Positions 36,201 through 47,639 of a stretch of DNA of 64,000 bases are shown piece by piece. Source of the stretch: Blastobasis lacticolella (Eukaryota; Arthropoda; Insecta; Lepidoptera; Blastobasidae); assembly GCA_905147135.1 (NCBI GenBank), contig LR990052.1, positions 12,028,200 through 12,092,199 of the forward strand, read 5' to 3'. The position numbers and the translations under genes are program-made. Numbering within the stretch: position 1 is the first letter of the stretch; each line of letters begins with the position of its first letter. The notes beneath the pieces are model-generated. The model saw only the letters and a program-made list of their open reading frames with translations, ran no database searches and was not told the origin of the DNA.

Positions 36201-39200
36201 ACCTTATACGTTGTACTCAACGTACCAAGTGTTTATAACCTCTTTATTAAGTACCTATTTCAAGCGATCTTCAATTACCAAAATTGTTGGGGCGCCATCT
36301 AGCTTTAGATACCTATTGGAAAACTGCTCATTAGGAACTCTGCTATCTATCCATACAAATACCTAAAAATCATTTAGTTCAATTTTACTTAATTCCTGCT
36401 ATTTCTGGCCAAATTTGGTTAAAAATAACTTTTTTAGTAAAATTAATGGATGAGACTTGATAAGAGATACTAATTTTACATACAAAACTGACAATTAAAA
36501 ATTATTGAAGACCTCGTTCATTTACTGATAGTAATCATCATCTCGGCATTAATGTTCTGATTATGCTCACGCGCTCTAGGGCAGGGGGGTCCGCCTTGAC
36601 CAAGATCGATAATATCTGATAGTAGAACTTTGTGAAGCCTGTAGAGTCCACCTGGATATGTAGCATGGCTAGGATACCCGCTTATCTATTTCATTGCATT
36701 CCGGGTTTAAGAATAAGGAAGCCATCATAATCACAGGCATGGGGCTTAACGTGTTACACCCATATTCACAACCAGTGCTTGTATAAGTAACAACGCTTGG
36801 TGTCCTACCCTTACCTTACCTTACACCTACCCTCTTTTTTTCTTGCGTACAAACCTTGTCCTGAAAATTACAAACCCAACAAAAAATAATTATTTATCCA
36901 TTACAAACATACAAACAAACAAACCGACATACAATCAAATCTTTCCTCTTTATAATATAAGTATATGTAGAGGTAGCGTGTGTGATCTCACAGTGCTCGA
37001 TAAATAAGTGCAACGCAAACTGCTCTATAGAAAAATAAAAAATCCAAAAAATAAAAATATTCTTTATTTTCTCTGCACACATCCTAAATATTGTTAATAC
37101 ATATACCAACTCAAATAATATACACAGAATGTAAGAGATAATGGACACTATCGTTTATTTTTACGGTTAGTTGAAACCCTTTGTGTTCGCACGCACTAAG
37201 AGACCCCTCAATAGGTACTGGTGTTAGTACTCATAGTAACAACGTATCTACGATTGTGCGTTACCTACTTGGAAACTATTATAAGTGCATGAATAAATAA
37301 AGCGCATGAATGTCATCGCTTAATGACGACTGGCGTGGTTCAGTTGGGTAACATGCCTTCGGTGCCTGGGTTTGATTCCCAGTCGAGCAGAATTTGAAAT
37401 TGTGAATTTTAATTTTTGTTACGGGTCTGGATGTTGGGATGTATTAAAAATAGAATAGCAGTTTATCAGTTTTACTAAACGGCACCTGCACGACACTGCA
37501 TTTTGAGTGCTGACTTCCGCGTTTTATGACGTCATAGCGGGAGGTTTGGGGAAGGTCAAACCATGGTCAAACGTATATTTTATTACTTGCTTTTTACAAG
37601 CTTTTATTTAGTTTTTTCGTAATAAAATCTTGCAAGTTAAATATGATCCATTTCCCGGTTTCCGATTGAGGTAAAATTTTGCACACTGCACACAGCTGAT
37701 CTGACGATGGAGGCGGAATGTGGCTATAGGAACTCCTAAACTGCGCATGGTAAACCCATCGAATTTGGGCTCGTTTGAATAGTCTCTATAAATACTCTGA
37801 CTGATCATAAAGAACGCGCGACAAAAGCTTGCTAAGTAAAATTATGTTTCATTTGAACGTGTTTATATTGTCGCCGGATGGATCTTCCTAACGGGTCCTT
37901 CCAACTTTTAAACTTTAAGAGTATGAAGCTTTCCAAAAGTACACATTTTTCGTGATACATTTTTTCTGAAATGCCGTTGGAACGACGAGCAAGACGGTCA
38001 TCGAATCGCATTACAATGATTACTGTCGACGCAGCTATTACAATACAAAGTAGATAGTGATTAGAACTCATTGCCACTCGAACTGCTGCCAAACAGTCAA
38101 TCAGACACCCATGAAAAATGTTTGCCACTGCCAGTTGCGCTCAGTCAGTTAACACAAGCATGAGATCATTTATATACTTAACTAAGTAAATACTGTTCGG
38201 ATTAATAGATTATTATTTAATTCTAGCGACCCGCCCCGGCTACGTACAGGTGTTCTTGGTTTTTTCTATTATAATATGCATTTACTTTGTGCGTTTATAG
38301 TATAGGTACTCATTGTTGCCTCCACCGCTTGTTAAAGCTCCTTTCAGCTTATCTAAGGTTAGCTGTAAGAAATCCCATTGTGGGATAAGTAATGTATTTT
38401 ATTTCACTTTTGTTATATAGTTCTAAGGTATTTGATGCAATAAAGAGTTTACATACATACATACATACATGTGTTATACATATAAACCTTTCGGAAGACA
38501 AATCTAAATGATAGTGAAAACCGCATCAAAATCCGATGCGTGGTTCAGGAGGAGCAAGCGAATACGTACAGACGGACAGATGCGGCAAGCGACTTATTTT
38601 ATACTATGTGAGGAGGATTTATCATGGTTTTAAAGAATTTTACGGGGTCGACAATATGTAGGAGATGCCTCTGGTTTTGCAAGCCTCCATAGGGTGCGGT
38701 GAGAGCTTACCATCAGGTAGGACGAAAAGAATCACGTCGTAGTTTACTGGTATAGTACCATAAACTTATCCGAACCGGTTACAGGGCAAAGATATAATTC
38801 TTGTGGAAAGCTAATGACTCCTACTGTCATCGTGTCTGTGCGTATAATATGTACCTCTACCTATCTATATACATTGTCAAGCATTTCACGTTACTTTTTC
38901 ATGTTATTTTATTTTTTATTAGCTGGCCCGCCGTGACTTCGTTCACGTGTTGTCCTACCCTATAAACTTTCCTCTAGAATCACTCTATCTATTGTTGAAA
39001 AACGCATTGAAATCAGGTTCGTAGTGTAAAAGATCTAAGCATACATAGGTAAGACGGCGTTAAGCGACTTTGTTTTAAACTATTTTTACATTTTTATTCA
39101 CTAATTTGTGCTCAAAACGGATATAATTGCCAATATTCACCTTTAGCCACATTTCGTACCTACTATGTTTTGAAATTCTGATAAGAGTTGCAAGCAGGCC

Positions 39201-42200
39201 CTCTAAGGTCTCTATTCCAATGGTGTACCAAAAAAAAACCTGAAATTAAATCACATGATTACCATACGTGTCATCCTTCGAAGGGACGCTTACGGTTTCG
39301 GTTACATCGATCGATAACAGTCTTCTGAATAGCCGAAGGCGTCTTGAGCGTCTTCAGATCCGAAGAATACATAACGGGTATATGAGTAGACCATCTATAC
39401 TATTACTATAAGAATATTTAATATTGAAACCGCAATTTCATGTAAATGTGAATTGGTAATCGATTTTAATAGGTACACATGGCCAGGCCGGAAAAGCGGC
39501 CATTGCGCCTGATACGTGATGACGTCATCACCGCTCGGCGACGCAGAGTCTGTTTATTTTTAACAGTTTTCCCAAAGCGACAGGCAAACGACATTATTCA
39601 TAATGCCCGACCAATTTATATATCATCATTTATATCGTCATACTGCTGAGAGATGACATTACAAGCCGAGATTTACGTGTTTATAAATATTTTCAAAGGG
39701 AATAAAACTATGGCTTATAATATCCACGAATAAATTATTGTGAAGTGTTTCATTGAATTTTCTATAACGTGAAACTCTTTGAAATTAAATTTGAAATGAC
39801 TAGAGCTATTAATTTTAACCATTACAATTCATGTAACCGATTTCGGACGTGTTGTTTCAAATTAAGCTACACCTAATAAAGCGAATGTGCCAAACATTTC
39901 CTTCATCTCTTACCCGTACAGTGTAACCTCTAATATAAGAGGCATATGGTTCAATTTGATGTCAATAATAGTGATAACTAGTGATCTTTTCGCACTTATA
40001 CAGGACTGTTAAGAATACTACATATAATTTTTAATGGATTTATAAAACGCATAGCAATTTTTTCGCTTCCGGATAGGAAAGTATGCTGAAGCGACTTCAT
40101 AAAACCATTACCTTAAAATTTGTCAGACCTCTATAAAATTAATACGTCTTGTAAATGGATGCATTCTAGTGATTAAGCCTCACTTGCACAAAATTCTCAA
40201 ACACGTTATTTATTTACTTATTTGAAAACTAGGCATGCTGTATGACTAGCTTTTTACCAGTGCCTATTATTTAAAACTGAGCAAAGTCAGTTAATTTGCT
40301 TTAATAATATTCTCTACCGATCTGTATTGACATAAATATTTGCACCCACTTCCACTTTCAACTAACCGCCCGTGAAGCATATGGTTCTATCACCCTGTAC
40401 TACGAGAGTGCAGTAGGTTGCGATGCGTATATAGAAACAGTCGCAGAGAGCTGGAAATAGCCTCGTTGCACAACAAATTCGCGCTGCATTCAGGTGCATT
40501 GAACTGCTGTCCTAATCTCCTCTCGCCCGTCGAAAGATCAGTGCGACTCCTTTAATTGTCAGTGCAACAAGTCCAATAGTTGATATAAAGGATGAATCCT
40601 CAGATTAACGTCGATGGTAGTTGCCCCAATAACTAGATCATGTAATCGTTTTCGTGGTTTGAATCTAATGGAGGGTGTGGTTTGTTGCAGTGCTCCGCAA
40701 GGCCTTCGATGGTTTCGACCACAACCGCTCGGGCAGCATCCCCTGCGACTTCGTAGCTGACATCCTCCGGATGATGGGGCAGCCCTTCAACAAGAAGATT
40801 CTCGAAGAACTCATTGAGGAGGTCGACGCTGACAGTGAGTGGATTTGATATTTTTTTTATTATTAATAAAGGTATGGATGGTTGGAGAGTGATATTTACA
40901 GAAGGGAAAATTTGGAAAGTGTGTTACTGTCTAATTTGAATTTCCGGGAAGCATGAATCTTGCACTTTTCGATATTATACGAGTACCTATGGCCTATAAT
41001 TCAAAATCACACTTAAATTGGTACCCTATTGATTATAATTAACAAATAACAGTTGAGTATATCTATGGCCGTATGGTGTCCGGCAAGTACAATAGCATCA
41101 ACCCCTTACACTCGTGGGTGTCATACAAGGCGACTAATGTTTTCGAGGCAAAAGATCTAGAGTCTTTTTAGGCTCGAAACTGGGCAGCAGCGTTTCCCAT
41201 TGTTATATTTATAACGCTGCGATCTCCAACCCGCCTGCCAAGCATGGAGATTATGGCAATAACCTCCCTTTCGTGGGAGAGGCCCTAAGTCTCTGCAGTG
41301 GACTGTTATGGGCTGTGATGGTAATGTTGATACCTATACCTATTATGCTGTACTAATTGGCCCAAATACAAATAGGAAAAACTATTTGCAAGTAGGAAGA
41401 ACCAGTTTCTTAGGCTTAGTCTTATTTTTTATGGAATGGACGTCTTTATTCTACCCCCATGAGAACGATCTTATCCTACCTACTATAATTACTAAGGCAG
41501 CATAACTCTCTAGTCTCTCAGTCTTTACGTATGAAATTGCCGTTTAAAATGACGAAATTAATATAAACTGTTAATACAATAAAAAATTTCAATTTCTTGA
41601 TAATGGCAAATGCGAAAGAAATGATTAAATTATGTGCCTATTCATGTCAGACAACATTTTTAGATTTGACTATTAATAAAAAAAAAATTATTGGACCACG
41701 TAGAGTTTTTTAAATGACTTATAGCATCTAGGCATATTTACTTATTTGTCGAAATCTAAATTAACCAACTTTAATTGTAAATTGTTTAAGTATAAATTAT
41801 AAAAACACACGCGACTATAGGCAAAAAAACTGCATTTTTGTAAAGAAAGACCAAGATTTTCATTAAGTCATTAAAAGCTGAAATATATTGTTTTATGTAC
41901 CTACCTACTATCTTGTACATATATTTAATTATATACATTGTTGCCTTATTTAAAATACTGTTAATAGCCTCTAAACATACCTAAAGTACAACACTCATTA
42001 GTGGTGTGTAGGTATATGATTTTCACTTAACCCACTCTAGTGACGAAATTCCAAGTTTTTATTTACAAATAACACAAGGTGCAAGATTCAGCACCCGTTC
42101 TATTCTAGGCCGGCGGCATATGCTATCAATTTGTCAAGCCGCAGGAAAGTACCTAGCTACGTCTATTTTTAAGATACCACGCTTCCCTGTACCGTATTCT

Positions 42201-45200
42201 TTGAGACTTTTACTTTTAATTAGTTATGAGTGACTGGGGATGTACTGTAGTACTGTGAAATTCTATATTTCTAACAGTTAGTAGGTACATAAGATAAGGC
42301 AAATGTTATTTGTGTTCTATTTTTCTAAATTTGGAAAATATTATTCTAGAAGAGTATGTATTGTATGTCGAGACGCGATAGTAATACGTCTGATAATTTG
42401 AAATGTGTATGAGCATGAAGATGGATTGTTGTTGACCAGATACAAAACGCTTTGTATCCTATTGGTACCCTTCGGGAATGAAATTTTAGTTACAACTTAA
42501 TTATAGGCATTCTTTTAAAACATTAACTGGGTAGTATAACTCTACCAGCTATTTCACACGACTTCTTTCGCCTAAAATTCGGGTATTACGTTCTGGACCC
42601 GATCCTGCGGGAACCATATAGAATTTCACTATAAATTACAACCTATGTGCTATTTTGGGATATAAGCTACATTATTGATAAATTTCATCAAAATCCGTTC
42701 AGTAGTTTTTGTGTGAAGAAATAACAAACATCCATACTTCTATCCGTCCTTGCAAACTAAGATTTTCAAAACCTTAGAATGCCAACGTCTATCTTTCCAG
42801 AATCCGGTCGTCTTGAATTCCCCGAGTTCGTGACGCTGGCGGCCAAGTTCATCGTTGAGGAGGACGCGGAAGCCATGCAGAAGGAGCTCAGGGAAGCCTT
42901 CAGGCTCTACGACAAGGAAGGTAGGTTACTGCTACTGCCAAGGAACATATTCATGTGGTACCTTTCAGAGGACGCAACGGGAAATAGAGTGCAACGGATA
43001 GACTGACACCCGTAATCTCAAACAGTACTTGTCTAAGTAAAGTAGTGTTACTATGAGAAGTAAGACATTTTTGACAACGGCTTTTTTTTAAGTGAACGCT
43101 CTGCGTTCAATACGGCATTATGATTAGTCAATTTTGTGCTTTTGACGGACGCATAGTGCCTAGTGCCGATCAATTAAGTTCAAGTTCGTTAAGTATTGTC
43201 AGCTACATACAACCCTAATGGTGCGTTTCGGGTGCATTGTTAGACCTCATATCAGCCTGAAGCCGCCCACTGCTGGGCATAGGCCTCCCCCAGAACCTGA
43301 TAGTAACGTTTTTAAATGTTAGCCAAGCGATTAGGTAACTTAGGCCCATGATAGTCGTATTTCTTGAAGGAAGCCGTAGAACGTCTACTGACAAGACTGG
43401 GGTCCTATTTTAAAACCAAGTCGAACGGTTTTAATTTTAAATTTTCGGCATGAAAAGCACAATATTTTTAAAATGATATTGATAGGTAATACCGAAAGCG
43501 AGCGGATAGGGAAAATCGGCGTCATGCATCAAAATGTTGACATTTTCATGCCAAAAATCTAAATTTTAGGAGAGGGGAGTATAATGATGATAATTTTAAG
43601 CTCCCATGTACAATTGTATGGTTTATTTCCGCCCTTTACATCTTTTACTAAGCAGCTAAGTCTAGTAGCGATTGAATATTAATTATTATGGTTAAGTCCG
43701 GGATACCTAAAAAGCTAGGTACACTTTCATCATGTAAAAGTACCAACGAGACTAATGCCAAATGACTAATGAAAATTCACACACCAAATAACCTACTACA
43801 AACGTAAAATATTGTTTTCATTCCAATGGATAATTATTGGACCATTAAAATTTTCTTTTGGATTTTGATTATCATTTAGGTAAAGCAGCTACATTGCCCT
43901 GTAAGAAATTAGTTTGAAACTCTACCGGCATAAGCTAAACACGGTTCCCAAATAGCTTATTGTTATCTACCTACATTATGTAGTACGCTACCTAGATTTA
44001 TTAGTACGAGTGGACTGCTAACACCCTCCTTCATACACGTTATACACATTTTCGTAAAATTATTAGTACCTACTTTACTTCCCTGAGTCAGTCTCGACCA
44101 ATAATCTGCATCTCATTTCGTCCCACTTAATTATCCGGGACAAATTCAGGTAGACACGCAGACAGGCATAAAGACAAGCAGACAAACCGGCATAGACCAC
44201 GGTTGACAAACGATGTGCCGTGTTATTAACTTATATCACAGACGAGGCATGGCAGGTGGTTCTGCATTTTTTGTTATCTGACATGTAAGTGCTTGAATCA
44301 TAGAAAAGAATAAAATCTGTTTATTCTTGAACTGTCTAGGTACATTTATGTATTACAAATTATATTCGTGAGTCTCAACAGTTTGCCCATTTCGGACATA
44401 CAATATTTAATAGGTGTTATGGACCACTTTACTGCAGGGCGACCTTTAAGCTTGTTTATCTCAAACTTACATATATACACACTGGCGTCAGTTTTCCATA
44501 GGGGAGGCTAAACGTTTATTAGATTGGATTAGATCGCCATAATCTATCGCTAATTTGTATGATAAAAATCTTCGCAAAACTGAACTGAACTCAACAGGAA
44601 TGTTGCTCAAACGTACATCGCGCGCTCGTGGTCGCACTCAAATAATAATATGGTTGTCCCCAGGCAATGGTTACATTCCCACGTCGAGCTTGCGCGAGAT
44701 CCTGCGTGAGCTGGACGAGCAGCTCACCGAGGAGGAGCTGGACGGCCTCATCCAGGAGATCGACACCGACGGCAGCGGCACCGTAGACTTTGATGGTAAA
44801 TCCTTGCTTAACTTCCTCGTGTTTGGATTCCTAGGCAATGTGGTATGGCGTAGGTAGATCTTCCACAAGGTACCAGCTGGATGCACACGGCATACGACCG
44901 GTCTTTGTTGAGATATACGGGGAAGCCTATGCTCAGCAGTCTTTCTAAAGACTAATGGTACCTAGGCATTGCTACAAATGCACTAGGTATTAGAAAAAGC
45001 ATCCCGAGTGGCCTTCGAACCTGGATCGTTCGCTTGCAAAGCGGACGCTCTTACCACGCGGCCACCACGTCTTGACTCGGGTAACCGCTACTGACTCCCA
45101 CAGCTACAACTAATGGTTAGCCACAACTAGATAGCCACTGGTCGACCTAGAAACGACTTTTGATTCTCAGATAGTCCAAGAACAAGCTAACACTACCTTA

Positions 45201-46047
45201 GACTCCGCAGCAATTGTAATTCAAAAGTTAATTGTGAGCAGAAAATTCCGAAATGAAAAACTAGATTTACTTTTCGTTCTTAAAAAAGAAATTAGTTCAA
45301 AAGTGTCATGTTTCATTTCGACAATTTGCCATGAGATTGGATATAGATTTTAATGAGTTCTTACGTTCTTGCAGCCCAATTTCTTCGAAAGTTATGTCAG
45401 CTGCTAATTTTACTTTCTAAAGGCGTATTCCAATATAAATCTCGCTGTCTCCGGGCGTGTGAGTTCTAAAATTTCCTCTACAAGGCGGAAAAACTGAGAA
45501 AACTGTCGCTGTCACACTCAATTAATCTCTTGTAGCTGTGGGAGTGTAAACGTGATATTTGGTAACACCCATTCGGTTGACTAACATTCACAGCAATTTG
45601 GCATCGGGTCCATCTGACCTGACACGATTCTTTCTTTGAAGAATAAATAAACAGGCACACAAATAGGTTGAGATTATTATCTGCGGCAATGCAAGAGCAA
45701 ATATTTGATTTCTGTTGAGTATTAGGTTTTTCTTAAAGATTTATGCTCGCAGAAGCAAGTTCAAGTTAGGCACTGAACTGCTACTGGCTGACTTTTGGTG
45801 ATGATGTAAACAAGAACTCTTAGAAAAATAAATGTAGTACATGGTAGTCATTTTTTAAGACTTTCTGTTGTATATACTTTAACAAACAAACAAGTAGCGT
45901 TTACGCTACAAGTGCTCGCTAGCTAGAGCTTATATTTACTTGAAAAACTCAATCTCTATCCAGACAGAGCAACTAGTAACTGGAACAGCAATCAATGGAA
46001 TATTTTATTTCGTTTCAGAGTTCATGGAGATGATGACCGGAGAATAA
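27255..46047 (+). CDS. TnC: troponin C, calcium-binding EF-hand muscle protein
   Basis: Coding exons: 27255 to 27257 or 27272, then 28548-28578, 40691-40834, 42801-42920, 44664-44795, 46019-46047; all borders are GT/AG and phases agree. The protein is 152 aa if exon 1 gives only Met, or 157 aa with MVTEDW. It reads [20 protein letters not shown] near the N-terminus and ends EFMEMMTGE. Four EF-hands: I ([12 protein letters not shown]) and III ([12 protein letters not shown]) lack the final Glu and should not bind calcium; II ([12 protein letters not shown]) and IV ([12 protein letters not shown]) are canonical. Two active sites, II and IV, are usual for insect troponin C. It sits on the thin filament with troponin I and T and switches contraction. 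Introns of 12 kb and about 1.7-1.9 kb are filled with repeats. Confidence 0.95.
28362..28447 (+). mobile_element. LINE-type 3' tail family T, copy 2
   Basis: GGGCGAAGTGGAGAAGAATG, ACGGACCCTGGCAGAGGTC, GGATAAGCGCTAGGACGATG. It ends 100 bp before troponin C exon 2, within intron 1. Confidence 0.8.
28690..28735. repeat. AAAT-rich microsatellite
   Basis: ATAAATAAATAAAATAAAAT and similar, in troponin C intron 2. Confidence 0.8.
28790..28885. repeat. dispersed repeat family G, copy 2
   Basis: GGTGTTGCTGATGTCCATAG and CATCAGATGGCCCGCTCGCC, the reverse of the 25.8-kb copy plus its neighbouring part. Confidence 0.7.
28886..30912. other. troponin C intron 2, first part
   Basis: No supported gene. 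A 125-codon minus-strand open segment (29399-29776) is present; its sequence looks repeat-derived and I cannot name it. An ATGAGC short tandem lies at about 29236-29262. Confidence 0.4.
30914..31078. repeat. dispersed repeat family P, copy 1
   Basis: The block starts GGGACCCTATTTTTAAA, contains GGGAAAATCGGCGTCAT, and ends with GACTCAAGGCGGGCGGTTC. Related stretches are at 43396-43572 and 47586-47660. An exact MEF2-consensus match CTATTTTTAA lies in its left end (30920-30929). Confidence 0.65.
31436..32032. mobile_element. possible hAT-type non-autonomous element
   Basis: The left edge reads GGTTCCCAAACTGG and the right edge GATTGGGAACCCCTGG, inverted to each other and similar to hAT ends; a third GGTTCCCAAACTG occurs at 31561. 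Overlapping short minus-strand open segments inside are unassigned. Eight-bp target duplications were not found. Confidence 0.45.
32033..34647. other. troponin C intron 2, AT-rich part
   Basis: No gene, RNA or repeat that I can support. Confidence 0.4.
34648..35711. mobile_element. possible hAT-type element with nested repeat
   Basis: The edges TAGAGATGGGTAACTC and GAGTAGCCCATCTCTA are inverted copies; the TAGAGATGGG start is typical of hAT non-autonomous elements. The interior has a nested copy of repeat R (34742-34945) and no recognisable transposase. Flanking 8-mers do not match. Confidence 0.5.
34742..34945 (-). mobile_element. dispersed repeat family R, copy 2
   Basis: Reverse relative to the 14.6-kb copy: GACCCGGCGCAACTTCGTTC to CGACTTTGTTTTATACTATG. 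Confidence 0.85.
35977..36331. mobile_element. MITE family A, copy 2
   Basis: Ends ATGAGCAGTTTTCCAGTAGG and CCTATTGGAAAACTGCTCAT are inverted, with GATGGCGC and GCGCCATC further in. TA flanks both ends, consistent with a TA target site. It is 355 bp against 416 bp for the copy at 6962. Confidence 0.88.
36542..36655 (-). mobile_element. SINE S1, degenerate fragment
   Basis: CTCGGCATTAATGTTCTGAT and GGTCCGCCTTGACCAAGATC match the reversed SINE 3' body. Confidence 0.65.
36780..36965 (+). repeat. dispersed repeat family Q, copy 1
   Basis: ACCTACCCTCTTTTTTTCTT, ACAAACCTTGTCCTGAAAAT and CAATCAAATCTTTCCTCTTT. A second copy lies at 47095-47475. Confidence 0.75.
37326..37400 (+). mobile_element. second SINE family, tRNA-like head
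   Basis: GGCGTGGTTCAGTTGGGTAA (box A-like) and GGGTTTGATTCCCAG (box B-like) lie close together, without a full anticodon arm, so this is a tRNA-derived SINE head rather than a tRNA gene. Confidence 0.7.
37608..38128 (-). other. candidate small gene or pseudogene, unassigned
   Basis: Two adjacent minus-strand open segments (98 and 66 codons). The first contains a hydrophobic segment ([18 protein letters not shown]) that could be a signal anchor, then a basic tail. A TATATAAAT box lies upstream at about 38168-38176. No family was recognised. It lies antisense inside troponin C intron 2, so it may be fortuitous. Confidence 0.2.
38370..38470 (+). repeat. LINE 3' UTR-like repeat U plus ACAT microsatellite
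   Basis: GCAATAAAGAGTTTACATAC follows a TTGTTATATAG stretch as in the repeat at 63700-63815. Five ACAT units follow. Confidence 0.6.
38500..38615 (-). mobile_element. repeat family R, partial
   Basis: AAAACCGCATCAAAATCCG and GCGACTTATTTTATACTATG match the inner half of the R repeat. Confidence 0.65.
38921..39082 (-). mobile_element. dispersed repeat family R, copy 3
   Basis: GACTTCGTTCACGTG, CCTCTAGAATCACTCTATCT, GCGACTTTGTTTTAAACTA; same orientation as copy 2. Confidence 0.8.
39083..40690. other. end of troponin C intron 2
   Basis: No recognised gene or repeat before the exon 3 acceptor at 40690. Confidence 0.4.
41070..41325 (+). repeat. dispersed repeat family V, copy 1
   Basis: CCCCTTACACTCGTGGGTGT, TGGGCAGCAGCGTT, GGAGATTATGGCAATAAC and GCAGTGGACTGTTATGG. 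A second, shorter copy lies at 51340-51532. It lies in troponin C intron 3. Confidence 0.8.
42655..42765 (+). repeat. dispersed repeat tail
   Basis: TTCATCAAAATCCGTTCAGT and GTAACAAACATCC-like text, a tail common to lepidopteran retroelements, in troponin C intron 3 just before exon 4. Confidence 0.6.
43243..43305 (+). repeat. short dispersed repeat
   Basis: CACTGCTGGGCATAGGCCTC, a motif common in Lepidoptera; a degenerate reverse match occurs at 44900-44945. Confidence 0.65.
43396..43572. repeat. dispersed repeat family P, copy 2
   Basis: TTTTCGGCATGAAAAGC and GGGAAAATCGGCGTCATGC; compare 30914-31078. Confidence 0.65.
45001..45075 (-). mobile_element. tRNA-like SINE head or tRNA pseudogene
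   Basis: On the minus strand: GTGGCCGCGTGGTAAGAGC (box A), a loop TTTGCAA (anticodon position TGC, Ala-like), and CAGGTTCGAAGGCC (box B-like). Acceptor stem pairing is poor and non-tRNA sequence follows, so a functional tRNA is unlikely. Confidence 0.6.
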
Positions 46048-46300
46048 ACTACTTCTACTCTTCTACTAATTTTAAGGAATCTCTACATTTCGGTACTTCA
46101 AACCTTTCGAGTTTTGGGAACAGAACAAGAAATCTAATAACATTTAAACCAAAATGAAAGCGAACCATCTAGCTACATCGGTTAAAAGTATTATGTATGT
46201 ATTGTACAAAATAATATTGTTCTCGTTTAATTGATGTGTGTGACTGAGTAATGTTTATACTTTATTTAATAAATCTTTTATTCTACTATCTGGATATTTT
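46048..46300 (+). terminator. troponin C 3' UTR and poly(A) signal
   Basis: The stop at 46045-46047 is followed by a 220-bp AT-rich leader to an AATAAA at 46268-46273, the first canonical signal downstream. Confidence 0.7.
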
Positions 46301-46880
46301 TGTGCAATTTTCTATGGAGCTGATGCCCGTTTAGATATACGGATTGAAAATAGGTGTATTCCTTGGAGATTTCAGTTTCAGATAAAAATAATGAGCCCAC
46401 TGTTTTAAAAGCGGACGCCAAATTGTCCTAGATAATTTTGATGACATAAAATCCGGGGATATTGGCGGCGAGCCAGCGGCAATTAATGGGTCTATTTAAG
46501 TGGTTATTCTACTTTTTAGAATAAAAAGTTTCGACAGCAGCTATAAGAAAGAACATTTAAATAAACCTTTATATTATTATGACGTGCTGAAAAGTAAATT
46601 AAGTTTTTAATTTTTTTTAATATAAGTTTTGTCATTTAATAACGTGATAAAATAAAAGTAAAAAAAAAACAATGTAAGTATGTATCTTCTATACAATATA
46701 TGGTTTAGGAGGGTTATTTTTAATAAACGTAATGAGTTTATTATTATAAACCCATTTCTATTCATTTCGTTGCTGGCGATTCTGGGTTTTTGTCAATGAC
46801 CTTTTAGCCAAGTCTTTAAGTAAGGGTGACAAACCACCTTAAGACATAATTTCCACGCATCGTTCGCAGGCAGGCGTACT
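46301..46880. other. intergenic between troponin C and crossveinless-2
   Basis: AT-rich, nothing recognised. Confidence 0.4.
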
Positions 46881-46888
46881 GCCTTAAA

Positions 46889-46930
46889 TATGTCGTCTCA
46901 TGCGACTTACGGGTGTCGTATGAGACGACT
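46889..46930. repeat. hairpin with GTCGTCTCAT arms
   Basis: Ten-bp perfect arms GTCGTCTCAT and ATGAGACGAC enclose a CGAC-rich loop. The arm sequence is part of a dispersed lepidopteran repeat. Confidence 0.65.
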
Positions 46931-46984
46931 ATGTGCTATATTCTATTCTACCGGACACTACACGGCCAGTTGTATTTGTGTTAC

Positions 46985-47035
46985 CGTCAGTTTATAATGT
47001 AACGCATTCAAAGTACGTTAAATTATAAACTGACG
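46985..47035. repeat. 51-nt hairpin, 20-bp arms
   Basis: Arms CGTCAGTTTATAATGTAACG and CGTTAAATTATAAACTGACG pair with one mismatch around an 11-nt loop. Confidence 0.85.
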
Positions 47036-47094
47036 AAAAATTGTGAACTGTTACGTTCTAAAGCAATTCGGCACTGGGCCGAGTATCCTACCCA

Positions 47095-47475
47095 ACCCTA
47101 TTACCTACCCTACACCTACCTTACACATACCTACTCTTTTTTTCTTACATAGAAACCTTGTCCTGATAATTACAAATCGTATAAAAAAGAATTAGCTAAA
47201 TAGGTGCAGCCGTTCTGAAGTTATATCTGATTTGAAGGTATCAAATTGTTGCATATAGCGCGAACATGCAACAATTAAATACCTTGGATTATATTATTGC
47301 ATTTTCTTAGGGATGCTATATTTTTTAATATAAAATATAGCCTACGTTACTCGCTGATAATGTAGCTTTCATCGGTGAAAGAATTTTTAAAATCGTTGAA
47401 TTAGTTTTCGAGTTTATCCTTAACATACAAACAAAACGACAAACAATCAAATCTTTCCTCTTTATTTATTGGTAT
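47095..47475 (+). repeat. dispersed repeat family Q, copy 2
   Basis: ACACATACCTACTCTTTTTT, CCTTGTCCTGATAATTACAA and CAATCAAATCTTTCCTCTTT, a longer copy than 36780-36965. Confidence 0.75.
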
Positions 47476-47639
47476 ATAAAAGGTAAGTATGTATATGAAC
47501 GCACTGGTAAGTAAATGGCATTTAAGAAAAAGACAGTCGCTTTTTTGCAATCATTACTTCTCATGGGCACGACAAAAGTAGACACCTAGGGCTTTATTTT
47601 TGAACCGCTCGCCTCGAGTCAGTTTTCAATTTTGATTTT

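Noticed and set aside
45001..45075. tRNA-Ala gene
   Set aside because: The anticodon position reads TGC, but stems pair badly and the 3' flank looks like a retroposed repeat.
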